Assembly: GCA_004555265.1 (NCBI GenBank)
Contig: SFIQ01000002.1
Location: 32,064-96,063 of the forward strand
Length of the DNA stretch: 64,000 nt
Reading direction: 5' to 3'
From: Ruminococcus sp.
Lineage (GTDB): Bacteria; Bacillota; Clostridia; Oscillospirales; Acutalibacteraceae
A model generated the notes under the pieces. That model did no database searches, was not told the DNA's origin, and saw only the letters and a program-made list of their open reading frames with translations. Each line of letters begins with the position of its first letter. Position 1 is the first letter of the stretch. Positions 51,798-59,503 of the stretch are shown here, in pieces. Both the position numbers and the translations under genes were made by a program.

Positions 51798-53669
51798 ATG
51801 CAACTTACACACTCTATCGCGCTTGACTTTGGACGCGATACACTCCCTATTACGATTTTTGCAAAGCAGTACGACAAGGAGAGCCGCTTTGTTGAAATTG
51901 TGCCCCTCGAGTGCGGCAAGGATTACACGCTCGAAAGCGGAGTAACTGCTCGCTTGCAGCTTACAAAGCCCGACGGTCATACCGTACTCAAAACGGCAAC
52001 GATTGCAAACAGCGTTATCAAAGTCGAGCTCACGGAGCAAACGCTCGCCGTCGCGGGTACTGCCGTTGCGGAAATCGGGCTTTACAAGGGTAACTCCCTT
52101 TTAAGCTCGCAAATTTTCTATATTGAAATTAAGCGAGCAGCTTATAAACCCGACGCACCCGCAAGCTCCGACGAATACCCCGCGTTAATTGACGCGCTCT
52201 GCAAGGTTGAAACCTCCGTAGGCTCTGCAAATTCTGCGGCAGCGGCAGCAAATGCAGCGGCAACGAAAGCGGAAACAGCAGCAGGCGGAGCTGATACCGC
52301 CGCGCAAAACGCAACCTCGGCAGCGGCAGCGGCAAACAGCGCCGCAAGTGGTGCGAACACCGCAAAAACGAACGCAAATAGCGCAGCCTCCGCAGCGAAT
52401 ACCGCAGCGGGAGCGGCTAACTCTGCGGCGGCAGCAGCTAACGAGGCAGCAGAGGCAGCAGAGGGCGCGGAAAACGTTAATATCTCCGCTACGCAAACGA
52501 CAACGGGAGCGAACATTACCGTTACCAACCGAGAGGGAGAACAAACGACCGTACATATTGACACGCTTACAGCGGTTAATACCTGGGAGGATATTAAAAA
52601 CGCCGTCCGCCTCGGACTCGGAGAAAAACTCTTTCCCGTTGGTTACGAGTTTACCACCCTCGACGCTGATACTACGCAAAATATTATATGGGTTGTGAGG
52701 GCGCACAACCACCATACAGCGGCAAATAATAAGCTCACGCATACAATGACGCTTGAAACAAAGAACGTTTACAGCTTGTCGAGCGGGGCGCAAAAGGCGG
52801 TACAGTACGACGCGACCGAGGCTTTCTATTACGCAGAGCAGGAACTCGCGGCGGGTACCTATAATATCACGATTGCAAATCAAGCCTGGTATACCGCCGA
52901 TAACGGCAAGACATTTCAGTTTACACTCGCTACCGCAGTACCCGTGGGCGGTCAGCTCGTATTTGATATGACCTATAACGCTACCCTCGAGGGCAAAAGC
53001 GTTAAAAGCTATGCAAATAAGACTACGACAACGGCACTTGAAACCGTTACTCTTACGGAGGGCTCCGAGGGTACAAGCCTCGGTACAACGAACGGGAGCA
53101 GCCATAACGTAAACCATATGCACCGCGCTATTTTCGGCAGCAATAACTACGCTCAATCCGCCGTCCGTCAATGGCTTAATAGCGCCGCCGTAGCGGGCTC
53201 GGTGTGGACTCCTACTAACGTATTTGACCGTCCCGCGTCCTGGGCGACAAGCTATAACGGTTTTATGCACGGTTTGCCCGCTGACTTCCTGGCGGTTGTG
53301 CAGCCCGCCGTACTTGCTTGCCGTACAAATTCGCTCTTTGAGGTTGAAAGCCTCGACGGTACGGCTTTTGCTATCAATCAACTTTACAGCCTTAAAGTGG
53401 ATAAGTTTTTCCTACTCTCCCGCCCCGAGATTTTCGGGGACTGGGACAGCGCAAGCTACAAAGACGGTACGCAGCTCGAATATTATAACGGATTGACGGC
53501 GACCGAGCGTATCAAACGCGACGCGGCGGGTACGGCGCGTCTCGATTGGTTGCGTTCTCCTTACCCGTCCCACGCGAGCGTCGCGCGCGTTGTCTACTCC
53601 TCGGGAGAAGTGGGCAACCGCGATGCGTACAACGGTAACGGCGTAGCCCCCGCTTGTATAATCGCATAA
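51798..53669 (+). CDS. DGR target: BppU-type baseplate/receptor-binding protein
   Basis: A 623-residue protein. Residues 1-115 are a BppU N-terminal domain (LDFGRDTLPITIFAKQYDKE, LQLTKPDGHTVLKTA). Residues 130-230 form an alanine-rich coiled coil. The C-terminal half is a DUF6273/C-type-lectin-like fold, ending in LDWLRSPYPSHASVARVVYS and VAPACIIA. VR1 covers residues 578-620. It is likely the receptor-binding tip whose ligand surface the DGR varies. Confidence 0.9.
   Translation: MQLTHSIALDFGRDTLPITIFAKQYDKESRFVEIVPLECGKDYTLESGVTARLQLTKPDGHTVLKTATIANSVIKVELTEQTLAVAGTAVAEIGLYKGNSLLSSQIFYIEIKRAAYKPDAPASSDEYPALIDALCKVETSVGSANSAAAAANAAATKAETAAGGADTAAQNATSAAAAANSAASGANTAKTNANSAASAANTAAGAANSAAAAANEAAEAAEGAENVNISATQTTTGANITVTNREGEQTTVHIDTLTAVNTWEDIKNAVRLGLGEKLFPVGYEFTTLDADTTQNIIWVVRAHNHHTAANNKLTHTMTLETKNVYSLSSGAQKAVQYDATEAFYYAEQELAAGTYNITIANQAWYTADNGKTFQFTLATAVPVGGQLVFDMTYNATLEGKSVKSYANKTTTTALETVTLTEGSEGTSLGTTNGSSHNVNHMHRAIFGSNNYAQSAVRQWLNSAAVAGSVWTPTNVFDRPASWATSYNGFMHGLPADFLAVVQPAVLACRTNSLFEVESLDGTAFAINQLYSLKVDKFFLLSRPEIFGDWDSASYKDGTQLEYYNGLTATERIKRDAAGTARLDWLRSPYPSHASVARVVYSSGEVGNRDAYNGNGVAPACIIA
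53529..53657 (+). other. DGR variable repeat 1
   Basis: 129 bases aligned without gaps to TR. There are 15 differences, and all are at TR adenines (A to C, G or T). The first 12 bases and the GGCGTAGCCCCC block near the end are unchanged. It covers the last 43 codons of the target apart from the final IIA. Confidence 0.93.
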
Positions 53670-53677
53670 TCGCAAAT

Positions 53678-53695
53678 CCGCCTCGGTAGAGGCGG
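53678..53695 (+). other. Stem-loop downstream of VR1
   Basis: CCGCCTC-GGTA-GAGGCGG lies 20 bases after VR1 and is nearly identical to that after VR2. It is absent after TR. It is a candidate retrohoming target structure. Confidence 0.75.
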
Positions 53696-53722
53696 GAAAA
53701 GCGATTAAAAGGAGGTTTTTAT

Positions 53723-54130
53723 ATGAGTGTGCGAAAAGGCGACCGCGGCGAGGGAAAGCTGCAAGTGCTTAACAAAGCGCGGGAGCTCAAGAAATACACC
53801 CTCGGGCTGATAAAATCGGAGAAACATTTTCCAAAGTCTACACGGTGGATATATGCCTCTCCGATAGTAAACGAAATACGGGAGGCGTGCGTATGTATTC
53901 GGCACGCAAACTCCGTATTTGTAACAAACGACGAGGAGTACACATACCGCCGTATGGAGCAAGTCAAGGCGCACGCGCACCTCGACGCGCTTTTAGACCT
54001 GGCGGACGACGCATACGACGCGGGCTACATATCGGGAAATCAAGTAGAGTATTGGACGGGCTTAATACTCAAAACCGACGACCTCTTGAAAGCCTGGATT
54101 AAGTCGGATAAAGAAAAATATCAAAAATAA
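53723..54130 (+). CDS. avd: DGR accessory variability determinant (Avd)
   Basis: A 135-residue, basic, mostly helical protein in the usual place between target and RT. The segments KARELKKYTLGLIKSEKHFPK, IRHANSVFVTNDEEYTYRRM and the C-terminal helix LKTDDLLKAWIKS are of the Avd four-helix-bundle type, which binds template RNA and the RT. AAAAGGAGG precedes it. Confidence 0.83.
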   Translation: MSVRKGDRGEGKLQVLNKARELKKYTLGLIKSEKHFPKSTRWIYASPIVNEIREACVCIRHANSVFVTNDEEYTYRRMEQVKAHAHLDALLDLADDAYDAGYISGNQVEYWTGLILKTDDLLKAWIKSDKEKYQK

Positions 54131-54155
54131 ATCATAGGGCGGTTGCTATATTTGC

Positions 54156-54284
54156 GGTACGGCGCGTAACGATTGGTTGCGTTCTCCTAACCCGTCCAAC
54201 GCGAACAACGCGCGCATTGTCAACTCCTCGGGAGAAGTGAACAACAACAATGCGTACAACGGTAACGGCGTAGCCCCCGATTGT
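54156..54284 (+). other. DGR template repeat (TR)
   Basis: 129 bases, non-coding, rich in AAC codons in the target frame (about ten AAC or AAT triplets), which let A mutagenesis reach many residues. It lies between avd and the RT gene. It ends GATTGT, while both variable repeats end GCTTGT, consistent with the IMH/IMH* difference known in other DGRs. Confidence 0.92.
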
Positions 54285-54372
54285 GGGATTAGTCAGTATT
54301 CAAGTAGTCGAAAGACCAAAGCAGCACAGCTCACACAAGGAGCGACCGTCCTAACTCCGAAAGGAGGAAATA

Positions 54373-55473
54373 TTGCGGGCGACAAAGGTACCTCGCGGGG
54401 TAGTCCTTTTATATGCGTCCGCTTTTCTTATGGCATACGAGCAAGTAATTTCCTTTGATAATCTGTATAAAGGCTTAAAAGAGAGCTGCCGTAATATCCG
54501 TTGGAAAGATAGTACCGTAGGATATGAGGGTAACGCGCTTAAAAATACCTATCGTTTGCGACAAACGCTGCTTAACGGTACGTACAAAATAGACCGATAC
54601 CAACATTTCACGATATACGAGCCGAAACGTCGGGACATTGTAGCCACAAGGTTAAAAGACCGACAATTTCAGCGTTCGCTCTGCGACAACGGCTTTTATG
54701 AACAGATTACAAAATCCTTTATAACAGATAATTGCGCTTGCCTCAAGGGGCGCGGCGTAGACTATACGCTAAACCGTATGACCGCACATTTGCGGCGGTA
54801 TTATATCGCGCACGGTTGCGACGGTTGGGTGCTTAAATGTGATATACGGCATTATTTCCAAAGCATACGGCACGACGTAGCAAAGGCGGCAATACGCAAG
54901 CGGGTTACAGATACTCAAATTGCGGAGCGGGCTTGTGAAATTGTGGACTCTTTCGGAAAAATCGGGTTAGGGCTCGGCTCCCAGGTATCGCAGCTTGTAG
55001 CTCTCGCCGTCCTGGACGACCTCGACCATTTCATAAAGGAGCGGTTGAGAATAAAGAATTATATCCGATATATGGACGACTTTATTTTAGTACACGAGGA
55101 CAAAGAGTATTTGCGGCAATGCAAAAAGGAAATCGAGGCGCGCCTATTCGCCCTCGGCTTACAGCTCAACGATAAAACGGCGCTTTACCCATTGCGCCAG
55201 GGAGTAAAGCTCCTACAATGGCGGTTTATCGTTACCGATACGGGCGCGATAATCCGCAAAATGGGTAAAAAGAAACAGAGCAAGCAGCGCCGCAAGCTCA
55301 AAAAGCTATACGCAAAAGAGCGCCGCGGAGAGTATGCGCCAGGGACGGCGCACGAGTCGCTCGTTTCCTGGCTTGCAAATGCCGCCCGCGGAGATACCTA
55401 CCACGAGCGGCTCAAAATGATAAATTATTTTAAGAATATGGAGGCTACATACAATGCAAGAGAATATTTATAA
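54373..55473 (+). CDS. DGR reverse transcriptase
   Basis: A 366-residue retron/DGR-class RT. Motifs: KRRDIVATRLKDRQFQ (finger), LKCDIRHYFQSI (motif 3), the DGR-typical GLGLGSQVSQ (residues 198-207), and the catalytic YMDD (233-236). A basic C-terminal thumb follows. TTG at 54373 has AAGGAGG five bases upstream; ATG at 54430 (MAYEQVISFDN) is an alternative start. It copies TR RNA with A-specific errors. Confidence 0.93.
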   Translation: MRATKVPRGVVLLYASAFLMAYEQVISFDNLYKGLKESCRNIRWKDSTVGYEGNALKNTYRLRQTLLNGTYKIDRYQHFTIYEPKRRDIVATRLKDRQFQRSLCDNGFYEQITKSFITDNCACLKGRGVDYTLNRMTAHLRRYYIAHGCDGWVLKCDIRHYFQSIRHDVAKAAIRKRVTDTQIAERACEIVDSFGKIGLGLGSQVSQLVALAVLDDLDHFIKERLRIKNYIRYMDDFILVHEDKEYLRQCKKEIEARLFALGLQLNDKTALYPLRQGVKLLQWRFIVTDTGAIIRKMGKKKQSKQRRKLKKLYAKERRGEYAPGTAHESLVSWLANAARGDTYHERLKMINYFKNMEATYNAREYL

Positions 55474-55849
55474 AAGACTCGCACAGGCGGAGGCAATGGC
55501 GGCGGCGCAGAAAGCGGAAACAATGGAGGTACTGCAAGCGGCATATAAGCGAGCTTGCGAGGAACTCAACGAGGAGGACGCGGCAGCGTTTGCCCGCAAA
55601 ATCCGCGATAAACTCCTTAACGAAACCGATAGCCGCGTAGCTCTCGACCGCTTTAATATCAGCGTGCCGAGCGGGACCTCTTTTACCGCCTGGCTTTCGT
55701 TCTTAAAATCGCTCGGAGAAATTATTACGGGAGCCTGGGCAATATATCGCCAGGCGCTTCGCGACCTCCCCGAACAAGAGGGATTTCCGTTTAATGTTAC
55801 TTTTCCCACCCCTCCCGAGATTGAGAACAGCGGGACGGAGGGCGAGTAA
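55454..55849 (+). CDS. Phage protein downstream of the DGR RT
   Basis: A 131-residue helical acidic protein, starting inside the RT gene (20-base overlap, GGAGGC upstream). It has no motif I recognise. In position it resembles the small tail-tip genes before holin. It overlaps the next gene's start by TAATG. Confidence 0.6.
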   Translation: MQENIYKRLAQAEAMAAAQKAETMEVLQAAYKRACEELNEEDAAAFARKIRDKLLNETDSRVALDRFNISVPSGTSFTAWLSFLKSLGEIITGAWAIYRQALRDLPEQEGFPFNVTFPTPPEIENSGTEGE

Positions 55850-56028
55850 TGGGAAATTATGAGCTTATAGAGGAGCTTTGCAACGTGGCAAGGCTGCAAG
55901 CGGATATTATACAAAAGCAAGCCGAGGCTATCGCTCAAGCAGAAATTGCCGAAAGCGTAGCGGCTGACCTTGCCGAAAAGAGAAAACAGGCAGCGGACAC
56001 TCTCGCCCGCTGCGAAAAAGAGCTTTAA
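55849..56028 (+). CDS. Small coiled-coil phage protein
   Basis: A 59-residue, alanine- and glutamate-rich helical protein (MGNYELIEELCNVARLQADI). Its ATG overlaps the previous stop (TAATG). It resembles small coiled-coil proteins near lysis genes. Unknown function. Confidence 0.5.
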   Translation: MGNYELIEELCNVARLQADIIQKQAEAIAQAEIAESVAADLAEKRKQAADTLARCEKEL

Positions 56029-56041
56029 GGAGGCGGAGGCT

Positions 56042-56356
56042 ATGTTAGATACGTTTATATCCTGGCTTATACCGTTTCTTTGCGGCGGTGCCGTAACATT
56101 TGCGGGCACTATGCTAATTAAGCTCAAGGCAATTAAAAACGGCTTACAATGCCTTTTGCGAGCTGAAATAATCCGCTCATACGATAAGTATACCGAGCGC
56201 GATTATTGCCCTCTTTATGCAAAAGAGGCACTCACACGGGCATATAAAGCATATCACGCCCTCGGCGGTAATGACGTAGCGACAGAATTATATCACGATA
56301 TAATGGAGCTGCCGACAGAGCCGCCAAAGGAGCAAACCGAGAAAGGAGGAAAATAA
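56042..56356 (+). CDS. Phage membrane protein before holin
   Basis: A 104-residue protein with one N-terminal membrane helix (about residues 4-27) and a helical soluble part. TAAGGAGGCGGAGG precedes it. It fits a holin-like or holin-accessory protein ahead of the phiLC3-type holin. Confidence 0.6.
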   Translation: MLDTFISWLIPFLCGGAVTFAGTMLIKLKAIKNGLQCLLRAEIIRSYDKYTERDYCPLYAKEALTRAYKAYHALGGNDVATELYHDIMELPTEPPKEQTEKGGK

Positions 56357-56357
56357 A

Positions 56358-56630
56358 ATGGAGAAAAAGAAAGTATCGGTTGAAACCGTAGTACGTACTA
56401 TTGTGCTTGTGGTAACGCTGCTCAACCAGGTTTTAACTATGCTCGGCAAAAACCCGCTGCCCTTTGCGGAGGACGAGCTGTACTCTATGCTCACGGCTGC
56501 CGCCACCGTAGCGGCTACGCTTTGGGCTTGGTGGAAAAACAACAGCTTTACCTCGGCAGCTATCCAGGCAGACGAGTATATGAAAGAAATCAAGCACGAA
56601 AACGCGAGTTATACAGAAAGCGAGGATTAA
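56358..56630 (+). CDS. Holin (phi LC3 family)
   Basis: A 90-residue protein: VVRTIVLVVTLLNQVLTMLGKNPLPFAEDE, then TVAATLWAWWKNNSFTSAA, the phi LC3 holin pattern with two membrane helices. It forms the membrane lesion for lysis. GAGAAAGGAGGAAA precedes the ATG. Confidence 0.88.
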   Translation: MEKKKVSVETVVRTIVLVVTLLNQVLTMLGKNPLPFAEDELYSMLTAAATVAATLWAWWKNNSFTSAAIQADEYMKEIKHENASYTESED

Positions 56631-56636
56631 AACAGT

Positions 56637-57641
56637 ATGAACATCATTACGGCATACGCAACAAAGAACGATTGCTACAAGGCGGCGCGGAAAATGAAAC
56701 CCGCGGGCATTGTCGTACATAGTACGGGCGCGAATAACCCGTACTTGAAACGCTATGTTGACGCACCCGACGAGGTGGGCGTAAACCAGTACGGCAACCA
56801 TTGGAATAACCCCGCCTCGGTAATGAAACGCTCCGTTTGCGTTCACTCCTTTATCGGCTACGATAAAAACGGAGTCGTAAGGGTTGCAAACATTCTCCCG
56901 TACAATTTTTGTTGTTGGGGCGTTGGGAGCGGCTCGAAAGGCTCTTATAATTACAACCCCGCATATATTCAGTTTGAAATGTGCGAGGACGGGCTCACGA
57001 ACAAGGCGTATTTTGAGGCGGTGCGCGATACCGCTATTGAGTATTGCGCTTATCTCTGCAAGGAGTACGGCTTGTCGGTTGATAATATCGTAAGCCACCG
57101 CGAGGCGCACGCTCTCGGTTATGGAAGTAACCACGGCGACCCCGATAACTGGTGGAAAAACTTTTCCTACACAATGGATATGTTCCGCGCCGCGGTAAAA
57201 GCAAAGCTCGCGGCACAGGACAAGCCCGCAGAGCAGCCGAAACCCTCGGAGGAGAAAACTCTGTATCGTGTGCAGACGGGAGCTTTCAGCAAAAAGAGCA
57301 ACGCTACCGCCCTTGCCGATAAGCTCAAAGCCGCGGGCTTTGATACCTACATTGTGCAGAGCGACAACCTCTATAAAGTCCAGGTCGGAGCCTACTCCGT
57401 CAAGGCAAACGCCGACGCTATGGCGGCAAAGCTCAAGGCGGCGGGCTACGACACTTTTATTACCACAAAGAGCGGTACGGCGGTAGGTGCCAACACCGCG
57501 CCTAAAAAGTCCGTTGACGAAATCGCCCGCGAGGTTATCCGCGGAGCTTGGGGCAACGGTGCAGACCGCAAAAACAGGCTTACAGCCGCGGGCTATGATT
57601 ATAGCGCCGTGCAGAGCCGCGTAAACGCTCTGCTTAAATAG
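56637..57641 (+). CDS. N-acetylmuramoyl-L-alanine amidase endolysin with SPOR and Cpl-7-like domains
   Basis: A 334-residue endolysin. An Amidase_2-type catalytic domain occupies about residues 20-180 (GIVVHSTGANNP, SVCVHSFIG, NIVSHREAHALGYGSNHGDP). A SPOR domain follows (LYRVQTGAFSKKSNATALADKL and YKVQVGAYSVKANADAMAAKL). The C-terminus (VDEIAREVIRGAWGNGADRK) is a Cpl-7 wall-binding repeat. It cleaves peptidoglycan at lysis. Confidence 0.92.
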   Translation: MNIITAYATKNDCYKAARKMKPAGIVVHSTGANNPYLKRYVDAPDEVGVNQYGNHWNNPASVMKRSVCVHSFIGYDKNGVVRVANILPYNFCCWGVGSGSKGSYNYNPAYIQFEMCEDGLTNKAYFEAVRDTAIEYCAYLCKEYGLSVDNIVSHREAHALGYGSNHGDPDNWWKNFSYTMDMFRAAVKAKLAAQDKPAEQPKPSEEKTLYRVQTGAFSKKSNATALADKLKAAGFDTYIVQSDNLYKVQVGAYSVKANADAMAAKLKAAGYDTFITTKSGTAVGANTAPKKSVDEIAREVIRGAWGNGADRKNRLTAAGYDYSAVQSRVNALLK

Positions 57642-57663
57642 TCCTCCTTAAATTCACATAGGG

Positions 57664-57704
57664 AAAGCGGCGGGATTGAGGGAAACCTCGCCCGCCGCTT
57701 TTTC
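57664..57704 (+). terminator. Terminator after the endolysin
   Basis: A stem AGCGGCGGG..CCCGCCGCT followed by TTTTC. Confidence 0.85.
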
Positions 57705-57728
57705 ACTTTCCGAAAGGAGCCGCGAAAT

Positions 57729-58265
57729 ATGGCAAACAAATACAATGTAACCTTTGTCAACAAGAGCGACGAGGTAAAGAAAGCTATTGTCGGGCTATCA
57801 AAAACGGCATTACGCAGTTCGGGTAAAGTTATTCGTAAACTTCTACGGGAAAACGTGCCCGTTCGTTCAAGGCGTTTCAAAAACCATATAGGCACCTGGG
57901 TTATGATAAACTATTCAACGGGACAGCCGACGCTACAAGTCGGCTTTTATTCCTGGCAAAAGGTACGCAAGAAAGGAAAACAACCCTCACACGCGAGCCC
58001 GCATTGGGTAGAGTTCGGCGTAAAGCCGCATACTATGCCGAAAGGCGATAAAGTCGGGCACTTTATGCGTTACGAAAATATGATTTTCGGCTACAAGGTC
58101 AACCACCCAGGCACGAGAGCGACAAACGTATTGCGCGATACCGTGCAAAACAATTTGTCGGAAATTCGGGCAGCACAAGAGGAATACCTAAAAGAGATAA
58201 CGAAAAAGCTCGAGGAGGCGGGCTTGAAAATCGACAAGGGCGACGAGTTCGAGGACGACGACTAA
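57729..58265 (+). CDS. HK97 gp10-like head-tail joining protein, displaced
   Basis: A 178-residue protein with the HK97-gp10 fold: VIRKLLRENVPVRSRRFKNHI, then HWVEFGVKPHTMPKGD and FGYKVNHPGTRATNVLRDTV. This is the head-tail joining/neck protein normally encoded between head closure and tail terminator. Here it lies after the endolysin and its terminator. AAAGGAGCCGC precedes the ATG. Confidence 0.82.
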   Translation: MANKYNVTFVNKSDEVKKAIVGLSKTALRSSGKVIRKLLRENVPVRSRRFKNHIGTWVMINYSTGQPTLQVGFYSWQKVRKKGKQPSHASPHWVEFGVKPHTMPKGDKVGHFMRYENMIFGYKVNHPGTRATNVLRDTVQNNLSEIRAAQEEYLKEITKKLEEAGLKIDKGDEFEDDD

Positions 58266-58268
58266 AGC

Positions 58269-58306
58269 AAAAGGCGGGGGCAATTAAGCCTCCGCCTTAT
58301 TTTTAT
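58269..58306. terminator. Bidirectional terminator between convergent prophage genes
   Basis: A stem AAGGCGGGGGC..GCCTCCGCCTT followed by ATTTTT, with A's on the other side. It overlaps the end of the minus-strand gene. Confidence 0.85.
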
Positions 58307-58782
58307 TGCTTTTGATATATGATAATATGTAAATTACAGCCGTATGCTCTATCTCCGCCGCCAGTCAGCGCGGCAATAGTAATACTCATAGGGTTATGTC
58401 CCCATTTTGTTTTTATCTCCGAGGCAAGCTCTGCGCCTAAATGCCCGAGCTGCTGCCCCTTTTTATTAAATACGCCGATTGCGTCGGGGTACTCCTTTGT
58501 CGGTACGGGTTTAAGTATAATATCCTCGCCAGGCTTGCAACTTTCGATTATGGCTTGTCTGCTCGTTCCGTCGTCATTATTGAAAGTAACGCCGACAACT
58601 TTTGTATGAAAATCGCGCTCAACGACGAGTTTATTTACGTCGATATTTGCCGCACCCGCAGGAGCGTCGCTCGGAGCGGTGGGCTGTTTATTTCTCTTGC
58701 ATAACCAAACAATAAGATACACAAGACCTACGGGGTAAAAAATAACAAGTAACACTATTTGCCAGGCTTTTAATTTTTTCAT
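58303..58782 (-). CDS. Membrane-anchored HIRAN-like domain protein
   Basis: A 159-residue protein, the only convincing minus-strand protein gene of the prophage. An N-terminal membrane helix (about residues 7-26) is followed by a Pro/Ala linker and a HIRAN-like domain (FHTKVVGVTFNNDDG, GEDIILKPVPTKEYPDAIGVF, LGHLGAELASEI). HIRAN domains bind DNA ends, so a membrane-tethered one is unusual. It may be lysogen-expressed. The ATG at 58782 has TAGGAG nine bases upstream. Confidence 0.6.
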   Translation of the reverse strand: MKKLKAWQIVLLVIFYPVGLVYLIVWLCKRNKQPTAPSDAPAGAANIDVNKLVVERDFHTKVVGVTFNNDDGTSRQAIIESCKPGEDIILKPVPTKEYPDAIGVFNKKGQQLGHLGAELASEIKTKWGHNPMSITIAALTGGGDRAYGCNLHIIIYQKQ

Positions 58783-58800
58783 AGCGACCAACTCCTATAT

Positions 58801-58835
58801 TAAAAAAAGTGCGTGCAACTCGTCGCTGCACGCAC
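58801..58835 (-). terminator. Leader terminator upstream of the HIRAN-like gene
   Basis: On the minus strand, GTGCGTGCA..TGCACGCAC (nine perfect pairs) is followed by TTTTTTT just before the gene's ribosome-binding site. It is either an attenuator or the end of a short upstream RNA. Confidence 0.6.
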
Positions 58836-58856
58836 GAAAAACGCAAGCTCCGAATT

Positions 58857-58971
58857 GCTACCACACTAATTCTATGTTTTACGCTATAAGACGCAAAAAC
58901 GAGCCCGCATTTTTACCGAAGTAAAAAAAGCGCACTTACAGAATAAAACGAAATATTAAATTAGTGTGGTG
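58857..58971. repeat. 12-bp inverted repeat bracketing the divergent intergenic region
   Basis: ACCACACTAATT (58860-58871) and its inverse AATTAGTGTGGT (58959-58970) are spaced by 87 bases. They lie in the space between the minus-strand HIRAN-like gene and the rightward promoter. They may be paired regulatory sites. Confidence 0.55.
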
Positions 58972-59045
58972 CCATTATTATATCAGAAAACCGCCGCGCT
59001 TTCAATAATAATTGCAAAAAACCGCAAAAAGTTTTGAAAAAAGGC

Positions 59046-59074
59046 TTGACATAGGCGTACGCCTATGGTATAAT
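59046..59074 (+). promoter_or_regulatory. Consensus promoter with an embedded palindromic operator
   Basis: TTGACA (59046-59051), a 17-base spacer, and TATAAT (59069-59074). The 18-bp perfect palindrome CATAGGCGTACGCCTATG (59050-59067) fills the spacer. A dimeric repressor bound here would block RNA polymerase. This drives the small genes before the transposase. Confidence 0.88.
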
Positions 59075-59100
59075 ATATTACAGAAAGGAGGTAAAAAGCT

Positions 59101-59238
59101 ATGGAAGAACAAGGCATAGAAAAAGCCTTGCAAGACCTGGCGAAAGCGTTAAAAGATAACGACACGGTAGCGCGAGTCAAAGTTACAATAACGCTTGTAA
59201 AGCCAAAGCCGAGCAAGGCAAAACCCGAGAGCAAATAA
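59101..59238 (+). CDS. 45-residue protein under the palindromic operator
   Basis: A short charged helical protein (MEEQGIEKALQDLAKALKDN) with a Lys/Pro-rich tail. GAAAGGAGG precedes the ATG. It is the first gene after the strongest regulated promoter in the prophage. No family was recognised; an antirepressor or transposition cofactor is possible. Confidence 0.6.
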   Translation: MEEQGIEKALQDLAKALKDNDTVARVKVTITLVKPKPSKAKPESK

Positions 59239-59324
59239 AGCTCATAGGCAGGGACGGGGCGAAAGCCCCTCCCGTAAGTCCTATTATATCATAGATACAG
59301 CGAAATTGCAATAGGAGGCGTTTT

Positions 59325-59492
59325 ATGTATATTACAAAAAACGGGAAAGAATATAGCGTAACCGAATATCGCGACAAATGGACGGTAAAATCCGATAGCG
59401 GCAAGCTCTCGGTTGCTTTTGACGTTTCAAAGAACATTTGCAAAACTTCCGAGGAGCTGCGGGAGTATGTGCTGAAAAACGACTTATTTTAA
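59325..59492 (+). CDS. 55-residue prophage protein
   Basis: MYITKNGKEYSVTEYRDKWT and a C-terminal helix. AGGAGG lies upstream. It is soluble with a small beta then alpha pattern. Unknown function. In the same short operon as its neighbours. Confidence 0.6.
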   Translation: MYITKNGKEYSVTEYRDKWTVKSDSGKLSVAFDVSKNICKTSEELREYVLKNDLF

Positions 59493-59503
59493 GGAGTGAT
59501 AAT

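Noticed and set aside
52185..53381. A 398-codon open frame on the minus strand opposite the DGR target
   Set aside because: It is antisense to a well-supported plus-strand protein with BppU domain and variable repeat. Its length comes from the alanine-rich, stop-poor composition of the sense gene. It lacks a convincing ribosome-binding site and its product is Cys/Arg-rich nonsense.
54177..54458. An open frame over the template repeat, similar to the target C-terminus
   Set aside because: It is the TR read in the target frame. It has no ribosome-binding site or domain of its own and runs into the RT start; it is listed as TR rather than as a gene.
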